Part shown: one piece after another, positions 43,941 to 53,119 of the stretch
Position numbering within the stretch: the stretch's first letter is position 1
Layout: each line of letters opens with the position of its first letter
Assembly: GCF_008274695.1 (NCBI RefSeq)
Contig: NZ_VTOU01000005.1
Coordinates: 124,001-188,000, forward strand
Length of the DNA: 64,000 nt
Reading direction: 5' to 3'
Source: Sphingomonas montanisoli
GTDB taxonomy: Bacteria; Pseudomonadota; Alphaproteobacteria; Sphingomonadales; Sphingomonadaceae
Notes under the pieces: model-generated
Databases searched by the model: none
Told to the model about the DNA's origin: nothing
Seen by the model: only the letters and a program-made list of their open reading frames with translations
Position numbers and translations under genes: made by a program

Positions 43941-45176
43941 CTATCTGGCCCGATGCTCCGTAGGCTTCGGGCTCTCGGGCAACTTTACCGGACCATGGGC
44001 CTTCGACGCCACCAGGATCGTGGCGGTCGCACGGATATTCTCGATCCCGCGCTGGTTGGTACCGCGCAGCGCCACCTCGATCTTCGGCCCCAGTTTCTCG
44101 TCGACCGAAACTTCGGTGATCTCGCCCGTCATCCAGGTCACGTCGCCGATATAGTTGAAGCGGCGGAATTCGAACTTGATGCGGTGGATGAAGCTGTCGT
44201 CACCCGCGAAATTAGTCAGGAAGTTGGAGATGTGGAACTGCCGCACCGGGCCGATGTCGTACATCATCCGCACGCCCACCTTGTCGGCCAGTTCCTTGTC
44301 CCAATGGACGCGCTGCACCGTATCCCAGGCGTTATATTCGTCGCGGCTGTAGAAACCGCGCAGCTTCTTGCGATTCTCGTACGCCAGACGATTCGGCCAG
44401 TTGCCGTAGATCAGCCAGCCCGCGCCCATGTGCAGGTTGATCAGATCGGTGACCGTCAGCGGCCCCTTGACCATCCTGGGCAATTCCTGCCCGACCGTGC
44501 AGTCCTCCAGATACAACGTATCGGCCCCGCGGCGATATTCGGCGTCATAGGCTGCCTCGATCTCGGCGAGTTGCTCATCGGTGTAGGAAGCCGGCTCTTC
44601 CTTGGCATATTTCGCCTTGGCGTCGCCGCTCTTCTTCTTGCGTTCGGCGTGGATGAACCAGTCGACGCCGTCGACCAGCACCTTGTCATTCTGGTCCCAC
44701 AGACACAGCCCGTTGGTGACGATAACGGAACGACCCGAAAATTCCGACGGCTTGTCCTCGACCGCTTTCACGAAGCGCGAGCGATAGAGCTTCGTGCCCT
44801 CCATGATCGGAGCGTAATAAAAATTCTCGCCGCCCGAATGAAATAGCTGAATACCACGCAACGCCTTCGACGTGATCTTCGCTTCTTCCGGGTCCATCAC
44901 CGGATTGCGATTGATCCCCATCGACTTTTCGAAGGCCGGCGGCGCGATCACGCCGCCCCAGCGCGTGCCCTTCGCATAGTCCGGATCGACGAACATCGGA
45001 TTGTCGTCGCCGATGCAGATCGCGAAGCGGCGCACTGCATCGTCGGTGCAGCTGAGGTTCCAGGGCTCGTCAATGGCACCGGTGCGCAGTGTAGGGTTCG
45101 GGAAGCCGATCCGTCGCCGCATCAGGTCCACCGACTCGTCAGTGATCATGTTCCGCAACAGGCCGTCGTCCGCCAT
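43941..45176 (-). CDS. Double hot-dog MaoC/FAS1-like dehydratase
   Basis: 411 residues. The N-terminal half (FAICIGDDNPMFVDPDYAKGTRWGGVIAPPAF) has the Asp-Asn-Pro-x-x and Gly-rich loop of the FAS1-like dehydratase module; the C-terminal half (RMMYDIGPVRQFHISNFLTNFAG, FEFRRFNYIGDVTWMTGEI) is a second hot-dog. It would hydrate a bulky enoyl-CoA, possibly replacing the two degenerate crotonases here. It is divergent from the crotonase at 45295, and GCGGTT-N8-AACCGC (45192-45211) lies between them. Confidence 0.8.
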   Translation of the reverse strand: MADDGLLRNMITDESVDLMRRRIGFPNPTLRTGAIDEPWNLSCTDDAVRRFAICIGDDNPMFVDPDYAKGTRWGGVIAPPAFEKSMGINRNPVMDPEEAKITSKALRGIQLFHSGGENFYYAPIMEGTKLYRSRFVKAVEDKPSEFSGRSVIVTNGLCLWDQNDKVLVDGVDWFIHAERKKKSGDAKAKYAKEEPASYTDEQLAEIEAAYDAEYRRGADTLYLEDCTVGQELPRMVKGPLTVTDLINLHMGAGWLIYGNWPNRLAYENRKKLRGFYSRDEYNAWDTVQRVHWDKELADKVGVRMMYDIGPVRQFHISNFLTNFAGDDSFIHRIKFEFRRFNYIGDVTWMTGEITEVSVDEKLGPKIEVALRGTNQRGIENIRATATILVASKAHGPVKLPESPKPTEHRAR

Positions 45177-45191
45177 AACTTGTCCCCTCAG

Positions 45192-45211
45192 GCGGTTCTG
45201 TCTGAAACCGC
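45192..45211. promoter_or_regulatory. Inverted repeat GCGGTT-N8-AACCGC
   Basis: A perfect 6-bp inverted repeat 16 bases before the hydratase start on the minus strand. A weaker GAGTAATATC version of the recurrent motif lies at 45224-45233. Either may regulate the divergent hydratase and crotonase operons. Confidence 0.35.
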
Positions 45212-45294
45212 TCTAGCGCAATTGAGTAATATCTTTTATCGCGATATCCGCTACGGCGCGGCCCAACAAGGGGCAAATCGAGGGAGATGCCGAC

Positions 45295-46092
45295 GTGCAC
45301 GTCTATGAGGGTTACGAGACGATAAAGGTCACTCGCGAGGGCAAGATCGTCACGATCACGCTCAATCGCCCCGAAGTGATGAATGCCACCAACCCCCAGA
45401 TGCACCAGGAACTGGAGCGCGCCTTTCCTGAGATCGGCCGCGATCCCGACTGCAATGTCGTGATCCTGACCGGCGAAGGCCGCTGCTTCTCGGCGGGCGG
45501 CGACATCGTCGACATGCGCGACCGGCTCGACGATCATGTCCGCTGGCTCGAAGCGATGCGCGAAGCGCGCGCGATCCTCTATAACGTCGTCGATCTGCCG
45601 CAGCCTTTGATCTGCAAGGTCAACGGCGCCGCGACCGGCCTGGGTTCGACGCTTGCTCTGTTCAGTGACATCATCGTCGCGAAGGACACCGCGAAAATCG
45701 CCGACACCCACGTCAATGTCGGCCTGGTGGCGGGCGATGGCGGTGCGGTGATCTGGCCCGCAATCATCGGCCATGCGCGCGCCAAGCTCTATCTGCTCAC
45801 CGGCAAGCCGATCACCGGTAAGGAAGCCGCCGAAATCGGCCTGATCACCGAAGCCGTCCCCGCCGAAGCGCTCGACGCGCGCGTGCAGGAGATTGCGGAG
45901 ACGATCGCCGCGCTGCCCGCGGTCGCGGTGAAGCTGACCAAGAAGTCGATCAACATGGACCTGCGCCAGAAGCTCGACACGATGATCGAGGCGCATCTCG
46001 GCTACGAAACGATGTCGCACCTCTCGCTCGACCATCGCGAGGCGATCAACGCCTTCGCCGACAAACGCACGCCGGTCTTCACCGGCAAGTAA
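45295..46092 (+). CDS. Crotonase-fold protein (enoyl-CoA hydratase/isomerase family)
   Basis: 265 residues from a GTG preceded by GAGGGAG. LNRPEVMNATNPQMHQEL, GRCFSAGGDIVDM and VNGAATGLGSTLALFSD are family motifs. Neither catalytic Glu of crotonase is present: the first site reads GLGSTLALFSD and the second IADTHVNVGLVAGDGG. An Asp in AGDGG may serve instead, as in isomerases and unusual hydratases. It leads a four-gene run with a ligase-like protein and a dehydrogenase pair. Confidence 0.82.
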   Translation: MHVYEGYETIKVTREGKIVTITLNRPEVMNATNPQMHQELERAFPEIGRDPDCNVVILTGEGRCFSAGGDIVDMRDRLDDHVRWLEAMREARAILYNVVDLPQPLICKVNGAATGLGSTLALFSDIIVAKDTAKIADTHVNVGLVAGDGGAVIWPAIIGHARAKLYLLTGKPITGKEAAEIGLITEAVPAEALDARVQEIAETIAALPAVAVKLTKKSINMDLRQKLDTMIEAHLGYETMSHLSLDHREAINAFADKRTPVFTGK

Positions 46093-46098
46093 GCGCCC

Positions 46099-47544
46099 AT
46101 GACGCTGGACCTCCCAGCTGCGATCCGCGCCACCGTCTCCGGCGGCGGCGCGGACGATGCGCTTGCCTTTGGCGGGCGCTGGCGCAGCTGGGATTGGGTG
46201 CGGGATATTGCGAGTAAGCTCGACGCTGCGCTGGGCGATGCCCACACGGTAGGACTGGTCGCGCGCAACCGGCCGCAGCATATCGCCGCCTTCGCGGCCA
46301 CCCTGATGGCGCAGCGCACGACGTCGATGATCTACGCGGCACAGAGGCCCGCAGGGATTGCGGCGGATATCGCGACGCTGCGCCTCCCTGCTATCATAGC
46401 CGATGCCGAGGACTGGACGCCCGAGGCGCTGGCGGCCGCCCGATCGGTCGGATCGCAGGCCATCGCGATCGGTGACGGCTCGGTCGAGGCGCTCGCGCCG
46501 CGCGGTCCCGGCCCTTTCCGTGAGCCGATGCCCGACATCGGCCTCGAACTTCTGTCCTCGGGCACCACCGGCGCCCCCCGCCGCAGCGGCCTGCCGTGGT
46601 CGACGATCGCAGGTGCCGTTGCGGGCACCAAGTCGGCTTATGCGGGAACCTCCGAAGTTTCCGCGCCGCAGGTCATGGTCCACCCGCTCGGCAACATCGC
46701 AGGGCTGGCTTATGCGGTGCCCCCGCTCGTCTGGCGACAGCGGCTCGTGATCCTCGAACGCTTCGATCCGCTCGCCTGGGCAGAGGCGGTGCGCGATCAT
46801 CGCCCGAGCCGTGGCACCGTGCCCCCCGCGGGCGTCCGCATGCTGCTCGATTCGGATATCCCGACCGAATGGCTCTCCAGCCTCAGCCTCGTCGCGGTCG
46901 GCGGCGGCAAGCTCGATGAGGCGTTGCAGGTGGCGTTCGAAAATCGGTTCGGCATCCCCGCCCTCCCGGCCTTCGGCGCAACCGAATTCGGCGGGGTGAT
47001 CGCCAACTGGACGCTCGACGCCTATCGCCGCTTCGGCGCGGAAAAACGCGGCAGCGCGGGCATGCCCAGCCCCGGCGCGACTTTGCGCATCGTCGATCGC
47101 GATACCGGCATCGCGCTTCCCCCCGGCGAGGTCGGCCTGCTTGAAGCGCAGGTCGAGCGGATTGGACCTGATTTCGTCCGTACCAACGATTTCGCCTCGC
47201 TGGACGCGGACGGATTCCTCTTCCTTCACGGCCGCGCGGACGGGGCGATCAACCGGGGCGGGTTCAAGATCGTCCCCGATCAGGTCGCCGCCACGCTGCG
47301 CGAGCATCCTGCCATTGCCGATGCGGCCGTTGTCGGGATCGACGACGTGCGCCTCGGCGAAGTGCCGGTCGCAGCGATCGAACTGCGCCGCGGCCGGAGC
47401 GCCGATGCCGGCGCGCTCAAAGATTGGCTCAAGGACCGGCTCGTCGCCTATCAGGTTCCGGTCGATTTTCGTATCGTCGACGCGCTGCCACGCAATGCGT
47501 CGATGAAGGTTTCACTGCCCGAGGTTAAGGCTCTTTTCCAATGA
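46099..47544 (+). CDS. Divergent AMP-dependent acyl-CoA synthetase
   Basis: 481 residues, shorter than the two other ligases. The phosphate loop is LLSSGTTGAPRRSG, with Arg in place of the usual Lys, and the AMP-site motif is FGATEFGG. The hinge reads GRADGAINRGGFKIVP and the C-terminal Lys is in PRNASMKVSLPEV, where the common GK is MK. It probably still activates a carboxylic acid, but the changes could alter rate or partner. It starts six bases after the crotonase stop and overlaps the dehydrogenase gene that follows (ATGA). Confidence 0.82.
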   Translation: MTLDLPAAIRATVSGGGADDALAFGGRWRSWDWVRDIASKLDAALGDAHTVGLVARNRPQHIAAFAATLMAQRTTSMIYAAQRPAGIAADIATLRLPAIIADAEDWTPEALAAARSVGSQAIAIGDGSVEALAPRGPGPFREPMPDIGLELLSSGTTGAPRRSGLPWSTIAGAVAGTKSAYAGTSEVSAPQVMVHPLGNIAGLAYAVPPLVWRQRLVILERFDPLAWAEAVRDHRPSRGTVPPAGVRMLLDSDIPTEWLSSLSLVAVGGGKLDEALQVAFENRFGIPALPAFGATEFGGVIANWTLDAYRRFGAEKRGSAGMPSPGATLRIVDRDTGIALPPGEVGLLEAQVERIGPDFVRTNDFASLDADGFLFLHGRADGAINRGGFKIVPDQVAATLREHPAIADAAVVGIDDVRLGEVPVAAIELRRGRSADAGALKDWLKDRLVAYQVPVDFRIVDALPRNASMKVSLPEVKALFQ

Positions 47545-48695
47545 AGATCATCGATAGCGCCGAGCTGGACGCCTTCCGTGAGGAAGTCCGCGACTGGCTT
47601 GCCGACAATGTCCCGAAAGACCCCCGCCCGCATGACGGCGCCGCGATGCGCGATTTCGATCTCGCGTGGCAGCGCCGCCAATATGATGGCGGCTGGGCGG
47701 GCATCAGCTGGCCCAAGGAATATGGCGGGCGCGGCGCTTCGGTGCTCGAAACCCTGATCTGGCATGAGGAATATGCCCGCGCCAACGGCCCGGTTTCGGG
47801 CAGCATGTTCGTGGCCCTCAGCCATGCCGGCCCGACCCTGATCAATTCGGGCAACGAGGCGCAGAAGCAGCGTTACCTGCCCGCGATCCTGAAAGGCGAA
47901 GAGAATTGGTGCCAGGGCTTTTCGGAGCCGAGCGCGGGGTCCGATCTGTCGGCGCTCAAGTGCCGCGCGGTGATCGATGGCGATCATCTGGTCGTCAACG
48001 GCACCAAGATCTGGACGACCTACGGCCATCTTGCCAAGCAGCAGGAGCTGCTCGTTCGCACCGATCCCGATCTGCCACGGCATAAGGGGATCAGCTGGGT
48101 GATCTGCGACATGGAGACGCCAGGCGTCGAAGTGCGACCGATCAAGGCCATGTCGGGCCTGACCCACTTCGCGCAGACCTTCTACGACGATGTCCGCATC
48201 CCGCTGTCGAACGTGGTGGGTGAAGTGAATGGCGGCTGGAAAGTCGCGATGACGACGCTGGGCTTCGAGCGCGGCACCGGCACCGTTCCCCACCAGATCG
48301 AGCTTTCGAAGCGCACCGACGACATGATCGCCGAGGCCAAGGCCAAGGGGTTGCTCGACGACGCGACCGGCGCCGATCTCGCCACGCTGAAGGCTGAAGT
48401 CGCGGCGCTCCGCTCGCTCACCGTCGCGCAGATTTCACGCGGGATGAGCGAGGCGGTTCCGGGCGCAGAGGGCAATATCGTCGCGCTGCAGTTCGCCGAA
48501 CTGACCCGCCGCGTGAACGGCTATGCGCTCGAGCTGTTCGGCCCCGCCGCGCTCGAACGCGGCGGCCATCCGGACTATCCGCTCGAATATCTCGAATGCT
48601 TCAAATGGGGCATCGGTGGCGGCACCAATGAAATCCGCCGCAATGCCATTGGCGAGCGTGTGCTCGGCCTGCCCAAGGGACCTTCCGCACGATGA
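47541..48695 (+). CDS. Acyl-CoA dehydrogenase, large subunit of a second pair
   Basis: 384 residues. Motifs are GFSEPSAGSDLSA, KIWTTYGHLAKQQ and VGEVNGGWKVAMTTLGFERG. At the C-terminus WGIGGGTNEIRRNAIGERVLGLP lacks the catalytic Glu of short-chain enzymes, as in the large subunit at 13963. It is immediately followed by a second dehydrogenase gene with an ATGA overlap, so a heteromeric enzyme is likely. A long-chain or ring-bearing acyl-CoA is the probable substrate. Confidence 0.9.
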   Translation: MKIIDSAELDAFREEVRDWLADNVPKDPRPHDGAAMRDFDLAWQRRQYDGGWAGISWPKEYGGRGASVLETLIWHEEYARANGPVSGSMFVALSHAGPTLINSGNEAQKQRYLPAILKGEENWCQGFSEPSAGSDLSALKCRAVIDGDHLVVNGTKIWTTYGHLAKQQELLVRTDPDLPRHKGISWVICDMETPGVEVRPIKAMSGLTHFAQTFYDDVRIPLSNVVGEVNGGWKVAMTTLGFERGTGTVPHQIELSKRTDDMIAEAKAKGLLDDATGADLATLKAEVAALRSLTVAQISRGMSEAVPGAEGNIVALQFAELTRRVNGYALELFGPAALERGGHPDYPLEYLECFKWGIGGGTNEIRRNAIGERVLGLPKGPSAR

Positions 48696-49645
48696 TCGTC
48701 AATCTCACCCCCACCGAGGAACAGCAGCTCGTCGAGGACAGCATCCGTGGCCTTCTGGCCGGCAAGCTGCCCGTCGATCGCCTGCGCGAAAGCCATTCGC
48801 ACGGCGGCGCAGCCGAACGCGCGATCTGGAACGATCTCGCCGAACTCGGTCTGTTCGGCCTGGGTCTGGCGGAGGAACGCGGCGGCATCGGCTACGGCCT
48901 GCCTGAGGAAGTGATCGTCGCAAAGGCGCTCGGCGCCCACCTCGCCTCACCTTCGATCATCGCGCAGATGATCGCGGTCCACCTCGCCGACGACGCCACC
49001 CGTCCCGCACTGATGAGCGGTGAGGCACGCGCGGCCTTCGTCAACGCCTTTGACGGCGGCGCACACCTGATCGATGGCGAAGGCGCAACCCACGCGGTCG
49101 TGGTCGGCCAGGGTGGCGTGGCGCTCGTCGCGATCGATACGCTGGGCACTGCCGAGCCGGTCGAGCTGATTGACGAGACGGTCGCGGTCGCGAAGGTCTC
49201 GACCTCGGCATCGCTGTCGGGCGGCGCGGAGGCCGAGCGGCTTTCGCTGCTTCTCGCCACCTATATGGCCGGCCTTGCAGGCGCGACGCGTGACATGGCG
49301 GTCGAATATGCCCAGACCCGCGAGCAATTTGGCCAGCCGATCGGCGCGTTCCAGGCGATCAAGCATCAGTGCGCCGATCTCGCCCTGCGCGCGGCGGGTG
49401 CGGAGACGCAGTGCTACCACACGGCCGTCACCTTCGGCCGTGGCAATGACGACGGGGTCGAGGTGGCCTGCGCACGCCTGCTTGCGGGCGAAGCGGCGCT
49501 CGCCAATGCCAAGCAGAACATCCAGATCCACGGCGGCATGGGCTTCACCGCGGAGTGCGACGCGCACCTCTTCCTGAAGCGTTCGCACCTGATCTCGATG
49601 CTGGGCACCAGCAAGGCCGAGGTTCGCAAGCGCATCCTGGCTTGA
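48692..49645 (+). CDS. Acyl-CoA dehydrogenase, partner subunit (short)
   Basis: 317 residues, about 60 shorter than usual, mostly through a reduced middle domain. LGLAEERGGIGYGLPEEVIVAK, EYAQTREQFGQPIGAFQAIKHQ and IQIHGGMGFTAECDAHLFLKR are recognisable. No catalytic Glu motif is seen at the end (ISMLGTSKAEVRKRILA). The ATGA overlap with the larger dehydrogenase supports a fixed complex. A dispersed repeat follows directly. Confidence 0.88.
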   Translation: MIVNLTPTEEQQLVEDSIRGLLAGKLPVDRLRESHSHGGAAERAIWNDLAELGLFGLGLAEERGGIGYGLPEEVIVAKALGAHLASPSIIAQMIAVHLADDATRPALMSGEARAAFVNAFDGGAHLIDGEGATHAVVVGQGGVALVAIDTLGTAEPVELIDETVAVAKVSTSASLSGGAEAERLSLLLATYMAGLAGATRDMAVEYAQTREQFGQPIGAFQAIKHQCADLALRAAGAETQCYHTAVTFGRGNDDGVEVACARLLAGEAALANAKQNIQIHGGMGFTAECDAHLFLKRSHLISMLGTSKAEVRKRILA

Positions 49646-49652
49646 CCTCTCC

Positions 49653-49737
49653 TCGTCATTGCGAGGAGCCGAAGGCGACGTGGCAATCCACCCCGAACTG
49701 CGGACTGGATTGCTTCGGCTCCGCCTCGCAATGACGA
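49653..49737. repeat. Dispersed inverted repeat, short form (copy 4)
   Basis: Arms TCGTCATTGCGAGGAG and CCTCGCAATGACGA, with GGCAATCC/GGATTGC inside. It follows the dehydrogenase operon and precedes the ferredoxin reductase gene on the same strand; this is the only copy not between convergent ends. Some inner positions differ from the other short copies (TGGCAATCC for GAAGCAATCC). Confidence 0.85.
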
Positions 49738-49801
49738 GTGAGAACTGGACAAGTGGCCGCTTCGACCGCACATCGCCACCAACGGAATTTCGGGGATATC
49801 G

Positions 49802-51037
49802 ATGACCACCAGCTATGATGTCGTGATCGTGGGCGCAGGGCATGGCGGCGCGCAGGCCGCGCTGCAGCTGCGCACGCAGAAGTTCGAAGGCAGCGTGGCC
49901 GTGATCGGCGAAGAGCCGGAAATCCCCTATGAGCGGCCGCCGCTGTCCAAGGACTATTTCTCCGGCGAAAAGACCTTCGATCGCATCCTGATCCGTCCCG
50001 CGACCTTCTGGGAAGATCGCAACATCGCTATGCTGACCAGCAAGAAGGTGACGACGGTCGATCCCACGGCGCATCTGCTGACGCTCGAAGATGGTTCGAC
50101 GGTCGGTTATGGCAAGCTGATCTGGGCCACCGGCGGCGCGCCGCGCAAGCTCGTCTGTTCGGGCCATGACCTGAAGGGCGTCCACGGCGTCCGCACCCGC
50201 GCCGATGCCGATCGGATGGTGGATGAACTGGCGACCACCGAGAAGGTCGTCGTGATCGGCGGCGGCTATATCGGCCTGGAGGTGGCCGCCGTCCTCTCCA
50301 AGTTCGGCAAGCATGTCACAGTGCTGGAAGCGCTCGATCGCGTCCTCGCGCGCGTCGCCGCCGAGCCGCTGTCGCGCTTCTACGAGGCCGAGCATCGCGC
50401 GCATGGCGTCGACGTCCGCCTGGGCGTCACCGTCGACTGCATCGAGGAAAAGGGCGGCAAGGCGACCGGCGTTCGGCTGGCCGACGGCAGCGTCCTGCCC
50501 GCCGACATGGTGATCGTCGGCATCGGCATCATTCCGGCGGTCGAGCCGCTGATCGCGGCGGGAGCCGAGGGCGGCAATGGCGTCGCGGTCGACGAGCTGT
50601 GCCGCACCTCGCTGCCCGACATCTGGGCGATCGGCGACTGCGCGCTCCACAAGAACGACTTTGCCGACGGCATCACGATGCGACTGGAATCGGTCCAGAA
50701 TGCCAATGATCAGGCGACCACTGCGGTGAAGGCGATCCTGGGCGGCACCGAACCCTATCATGCGGTGCCGTGGTTCTGGTCGAACCAATATGATCTGCGT
50801 CTCCAGACCGTGGGCCTGTCGACCGGCTACGACCAGACCGTGCTGCGCGGCGATCCTGCGACCCGCGCCTTCACCCTCGTCTATCTGCGCAAAGGCAAGG
50901 TGATCGCGCTCGACTGCGTCAACGTCGTGAAGGATTATGTGCAGGGCAAGGCGCTGGTCGTCGCGGGCGCCCAGATCGCCCCCGACAAGCTCGCCGACGC
51001 CAGCGTTCCGCTGAAGGAAATGCTGGCCGCCGCCTGA
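49802..51037 (+). CDS. NAD(P)H:ferredoxin (putidaredoxin-type) reductase
   Basis: 411 residues. The FAD motif is [28 protein letters not shown] is the family-specific second motif, the NAD motif is [16 protein letters not shown], and the FAD-binding Asp is in [10 protein letters not shown]. This is the CamA/ArR type that reduces [2Fe-2S] ferredoxins for cytochrome P450 or Rieske oxygenases. No ferredoxin, P450 or oxygenase gene is in the window, so its partner must lie elsewhere. It is followed 36 bases later by a thiolase. Confidence 0.9.
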   Translation: MTTSYDVVIVGAGHGGAQAALQLRTQKFEGSVAVIGEEPEIPYERPPLSKDYFSGEKTFDRILIRPATFWEDRNIAMLTSKKVTTVDPTAHLLTLEDGSTVGYGKLIWATGGAPRKLVCSGHDLKGVHGVRTRADADRMVDELATTEKVVVIGGGYIGLEVAAVLSKFGKHVTVLEALDRVLARVAAEPLSRFYEAEHRAHGVDVRLGVTVDCIEEKGGKATGVRLADGSVLPADMVIVGIGIIPAVEPLIAAGAEGGNGVAVDELCRTSLPDIWAIGDCALHKNDFADGITMRLESVQNANDQATTAVKAILGGTEPYHAVPWFWSNQYDLRLQTVGLSTGYDQTVLRGDPATRAFTLVYLRKGKVIALDCVNVVKDYVQGKALVVAGAQIAPDKLADASVPLKEMLAAA

Positions 51038-51073
51038 TCTTCAAATCCCCTCCGGAATGACCATATCCTTGTC

Positions 51074-52264
51074 ATGAGCAACACATCCGATCCCGTCGTC
51101 ATCGTCAGCTACGCCCGCACCCCGATGGGTGGCTTTCAGGGCGCCCTTTCCACTGTCAGCGCGACCGATCTCGGCGCTGTCGCGGTCAAAGCCGCGATCG
51201 AGCGCGCGGGCGTATCGGGCGATGCGGTCGATCGCATCTATATGGGCTGCGTCCTGCCGCATGGGCTGAAGCAGGCGCCCGCGCGTCAGGCGGCGGTCGG
51301 CGCGGGCCTGCCGCTCTCGGTCGAGGCGACCACGGTCAACAAGATGTGCGGATCGGGCATGAAGGCCGCGATGATGGCGGCCGATGCGATCGCCGCCGGT
51401 TCGGCCGACATCGTCGTCGCGGGCGGCATGGAGAGCATGTCGCAGGCGCCTTATATCATGACCAAGCATCGCGGCGGCGCGCGCATGGGCCATGATGCGA
51501 TCAAGGACGTCATGTATCTCGACGGGCTTGAGGATGCCTACACCGGCAAGCTGATGGGCGAATTCGCCGACGATACCGCGCGCGATTACCAGTTCACCCG
51601 CGAAGCGCAGGACGAATATGCGCTCCGCTCTCTCTCGCGCGCCAACGAAGCGATCACCAGCGGCGCCTTCGCAGGCGAGATCGTGCCCGTCACGGTCAAG
51701 GGCCGCGCCGGCGACACGATCGTCGACACCGACGAGCAGCCGGGCAAGGCCAAGCCAGAGAAGATCCCCACCCTCAAGCCCGCCTTCGTCAAGGACGGCA
51801 CCGTCACGGCCGCCAATGCCTCGTCGATCTCGGACGGTGCGGCGGCTCTGGTGATGACGCGCGAAAGCGTCGCGAAGAAACTGGGCCTGCCGATCGTCGC
51901 CCGCGTGGTAGCGCAGGCCGCGCACGCCCACGAACCCGGGCTGTTCACCACCGCCCCGGTCCCCGCGATCCGCAAGGTTCTGGACAAGGCGGGCTGGTCG
52001 GTCGGCGACGTCGATCTGTTCGAGGTCAACGAAGCCTTCGCGGTCGTCGCGATGATCGCCCAGCGGGAACTCGACATTCCGAGCGACAAGCTGAACGTCA
52101 ACGGCGGCGCGACCGCCCTTGGCCACCCGATCGGCGCCTCGGGCGCGCGCATCATCGCCACCTTGTTGTCCGCCCTGAAGGCGCGCGGCGGCACGAAGGG
52201 CGTCGCGAGCCTGTGCATAGGTGGCGGCGAAGCCACCGCCGTGGCGGTGGAGTTGGCCGCCTAA
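51074..52264 (+). CDS. Acetyl-CoA acetyltransferase (thiolase II type)
   Basis: 396 residues with Cys92 (NKMCGSG), His351 (GHPIGASG) and Cys381 (LCIGGGEA). SYARTPMGGFQGALS and MESMSQAPY are typical for AtoB/PhaA-type biosynthetic thiolases, which condense or split acetoacetyl-CoA. Here it may finish acyl-CoA breakdown. It is the third thiolase of the island and the one closest to the general-metabolism type. A dispersed repeat separates it from the convergent folE. Confidence 0.92.
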   Translation: MSNTSDPVVIVSYARTPMGGFQGALSTVSATDLGAVAVKAAIERAGVSGDAVDRIYMGCVLPHGLKQAPARQAAVGAGLPLSVEATTVNKMCGSGMKAAMMAADAIAAGSADIVVAGGMESMSQAPYIMTKHRGGARMGHDAIKDVMYLDGLEDAYTGKLMGEFADDTARDYQFTREAQDEYALRSLSRANEAITSGAFAGEIVPVTVKGRAGDTIVDTDEQPGKAKPEKIPTLKPAFVKDGTVTAANASSISDGAAALVMTRESVAKKLGLPIVARVVAQAAHAHEPGLFTTAPVPAIRKVLDKAGWSVGDVDLFEVNEAFAVVAMIAQRELDIPSDKLNVNGGATALGHPIGASGARIIATLLSALKARGGTKGVASLCIGGGEATAVAVELAA

Positions 52265-52274
52265 CCTCCCCAAC

Positions 52275-52357
52275 TCGTCATTGCGAGGAGCCGAAGGCGA
52301 CGCGGCAATCCACTCCGTAGTTCGGAATGGATTGCTTCGCTACGCTCGCAATGACGA
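52275..52357. repeat. Dispersed inverted repeat, short form (copy 5)
   Basis: Outer arms TCGTCATTGCGAG and CGCAATGACGA, with GGCAATCCACTCCG/GGAATGGATTGC inside. It sits between the convergent thiolase and folE genes and is nearly the same as the copy at 20094. Confidence 0.88.
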
Positions 52358-52374
52358 GTTAGACGGGATGAGGC

Positions 52375-52989
52375 TTACTCGAACCCCATCAGGCTGAGCA
52401 CTTCCTTGCGGCTGCGCTCATCCTCGCGGAAGACGCCCATCATGCGGCTGGTCGTCATCGAAACGCCGGGGGTACGCACGCCGCGTGCCGTCATGCACGC
52501 ATGGCTTGCCTCGATCACCACCGCGACGCCGACGGGCTCGAGGTGCTGCCAGATGCAATCGGCAATCTCCGCCGTCAGCCGCTCCTGGATTTGTAACCGG
52601 CGCGCATAACCCTGCAGCACGCGCGCGAGCTTCGAGATGCCGACGACGCGCTGGTGCGGAAGATAGGCGATGTGCGCATGGCCGATGATCGGCGCCATGT
52701 GATGCTCGCAATGCGACTGGAACGGGATGTCCTTCAACAGGACGATCTCGTCATAGCCGCCGACTTCTTCAAACGTGCGGGTCAGATGGTGGGCCGGGTC
52801 TTCCTTGTAGCCCTGGCAATATTCGCGCCACGCCCGCGCCACGCGCGACGGCGTATCGACCAAGCCCTCGCGGGTGGGATCGTCGCCCGACCATTTGATC
52901 AGCGTGCGGATGGCATTCTGTACCTCGTCCGGAACGACCAGCTTGCCGTTGGTGTCCAGCGCTTCTTCATCGTCGTCCCATAGCGACAT
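52375..52989 (-). CDS. folE: GTP cyclohydrolase I
   Basis: 204 residues from the ATG at 52989, preceded by CAGGACC; the frame extends 14 codons upstream. The zinc/catalytic residues are in FQSHCEHHMAPIIGHAHIAYLP and HACMTARGVRTPGVSMTTS, and VGISKLARVLQGYARRLQIQERLT is the conserved core. The enzyme converts GTP to dihydroneopterin triphosphate, the first step of folate synthesis. It borders the catabolic island and is probably unrelated to it. Confidence 0.96.
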   Translation of the reverse strand: MSLWDDDEEALDTNGKLVVPDEVQNAIRTLIKWSGDDPTREGLVDTPSRVARAWREYCQGYKEDPAHHLTRTFEEVGGYDEIVLLKDIPFQSHCEHHMAPIIGHAHIAYLPHQRVVGISKLARVLQGYARRLQIQERLTAEIADCIWQHLEPVGVAVVIEASHACMTARGVRTPGVSMTTSRMMGVFREDERSRKEVLSLMGFE

Positions 52990-53119
52990 CCGGTCCTGCC
53001 CTTCTTTCGTTTCTAATGTGTCGGAACGCATATAGGCGGGGATCGGAGCCCGCCAATATCCGCGACTGTTTCTCTTCCGCCAAATCGGAGGGGTCAGCGA
53101 AAGACCCCGTTCAACCCGC

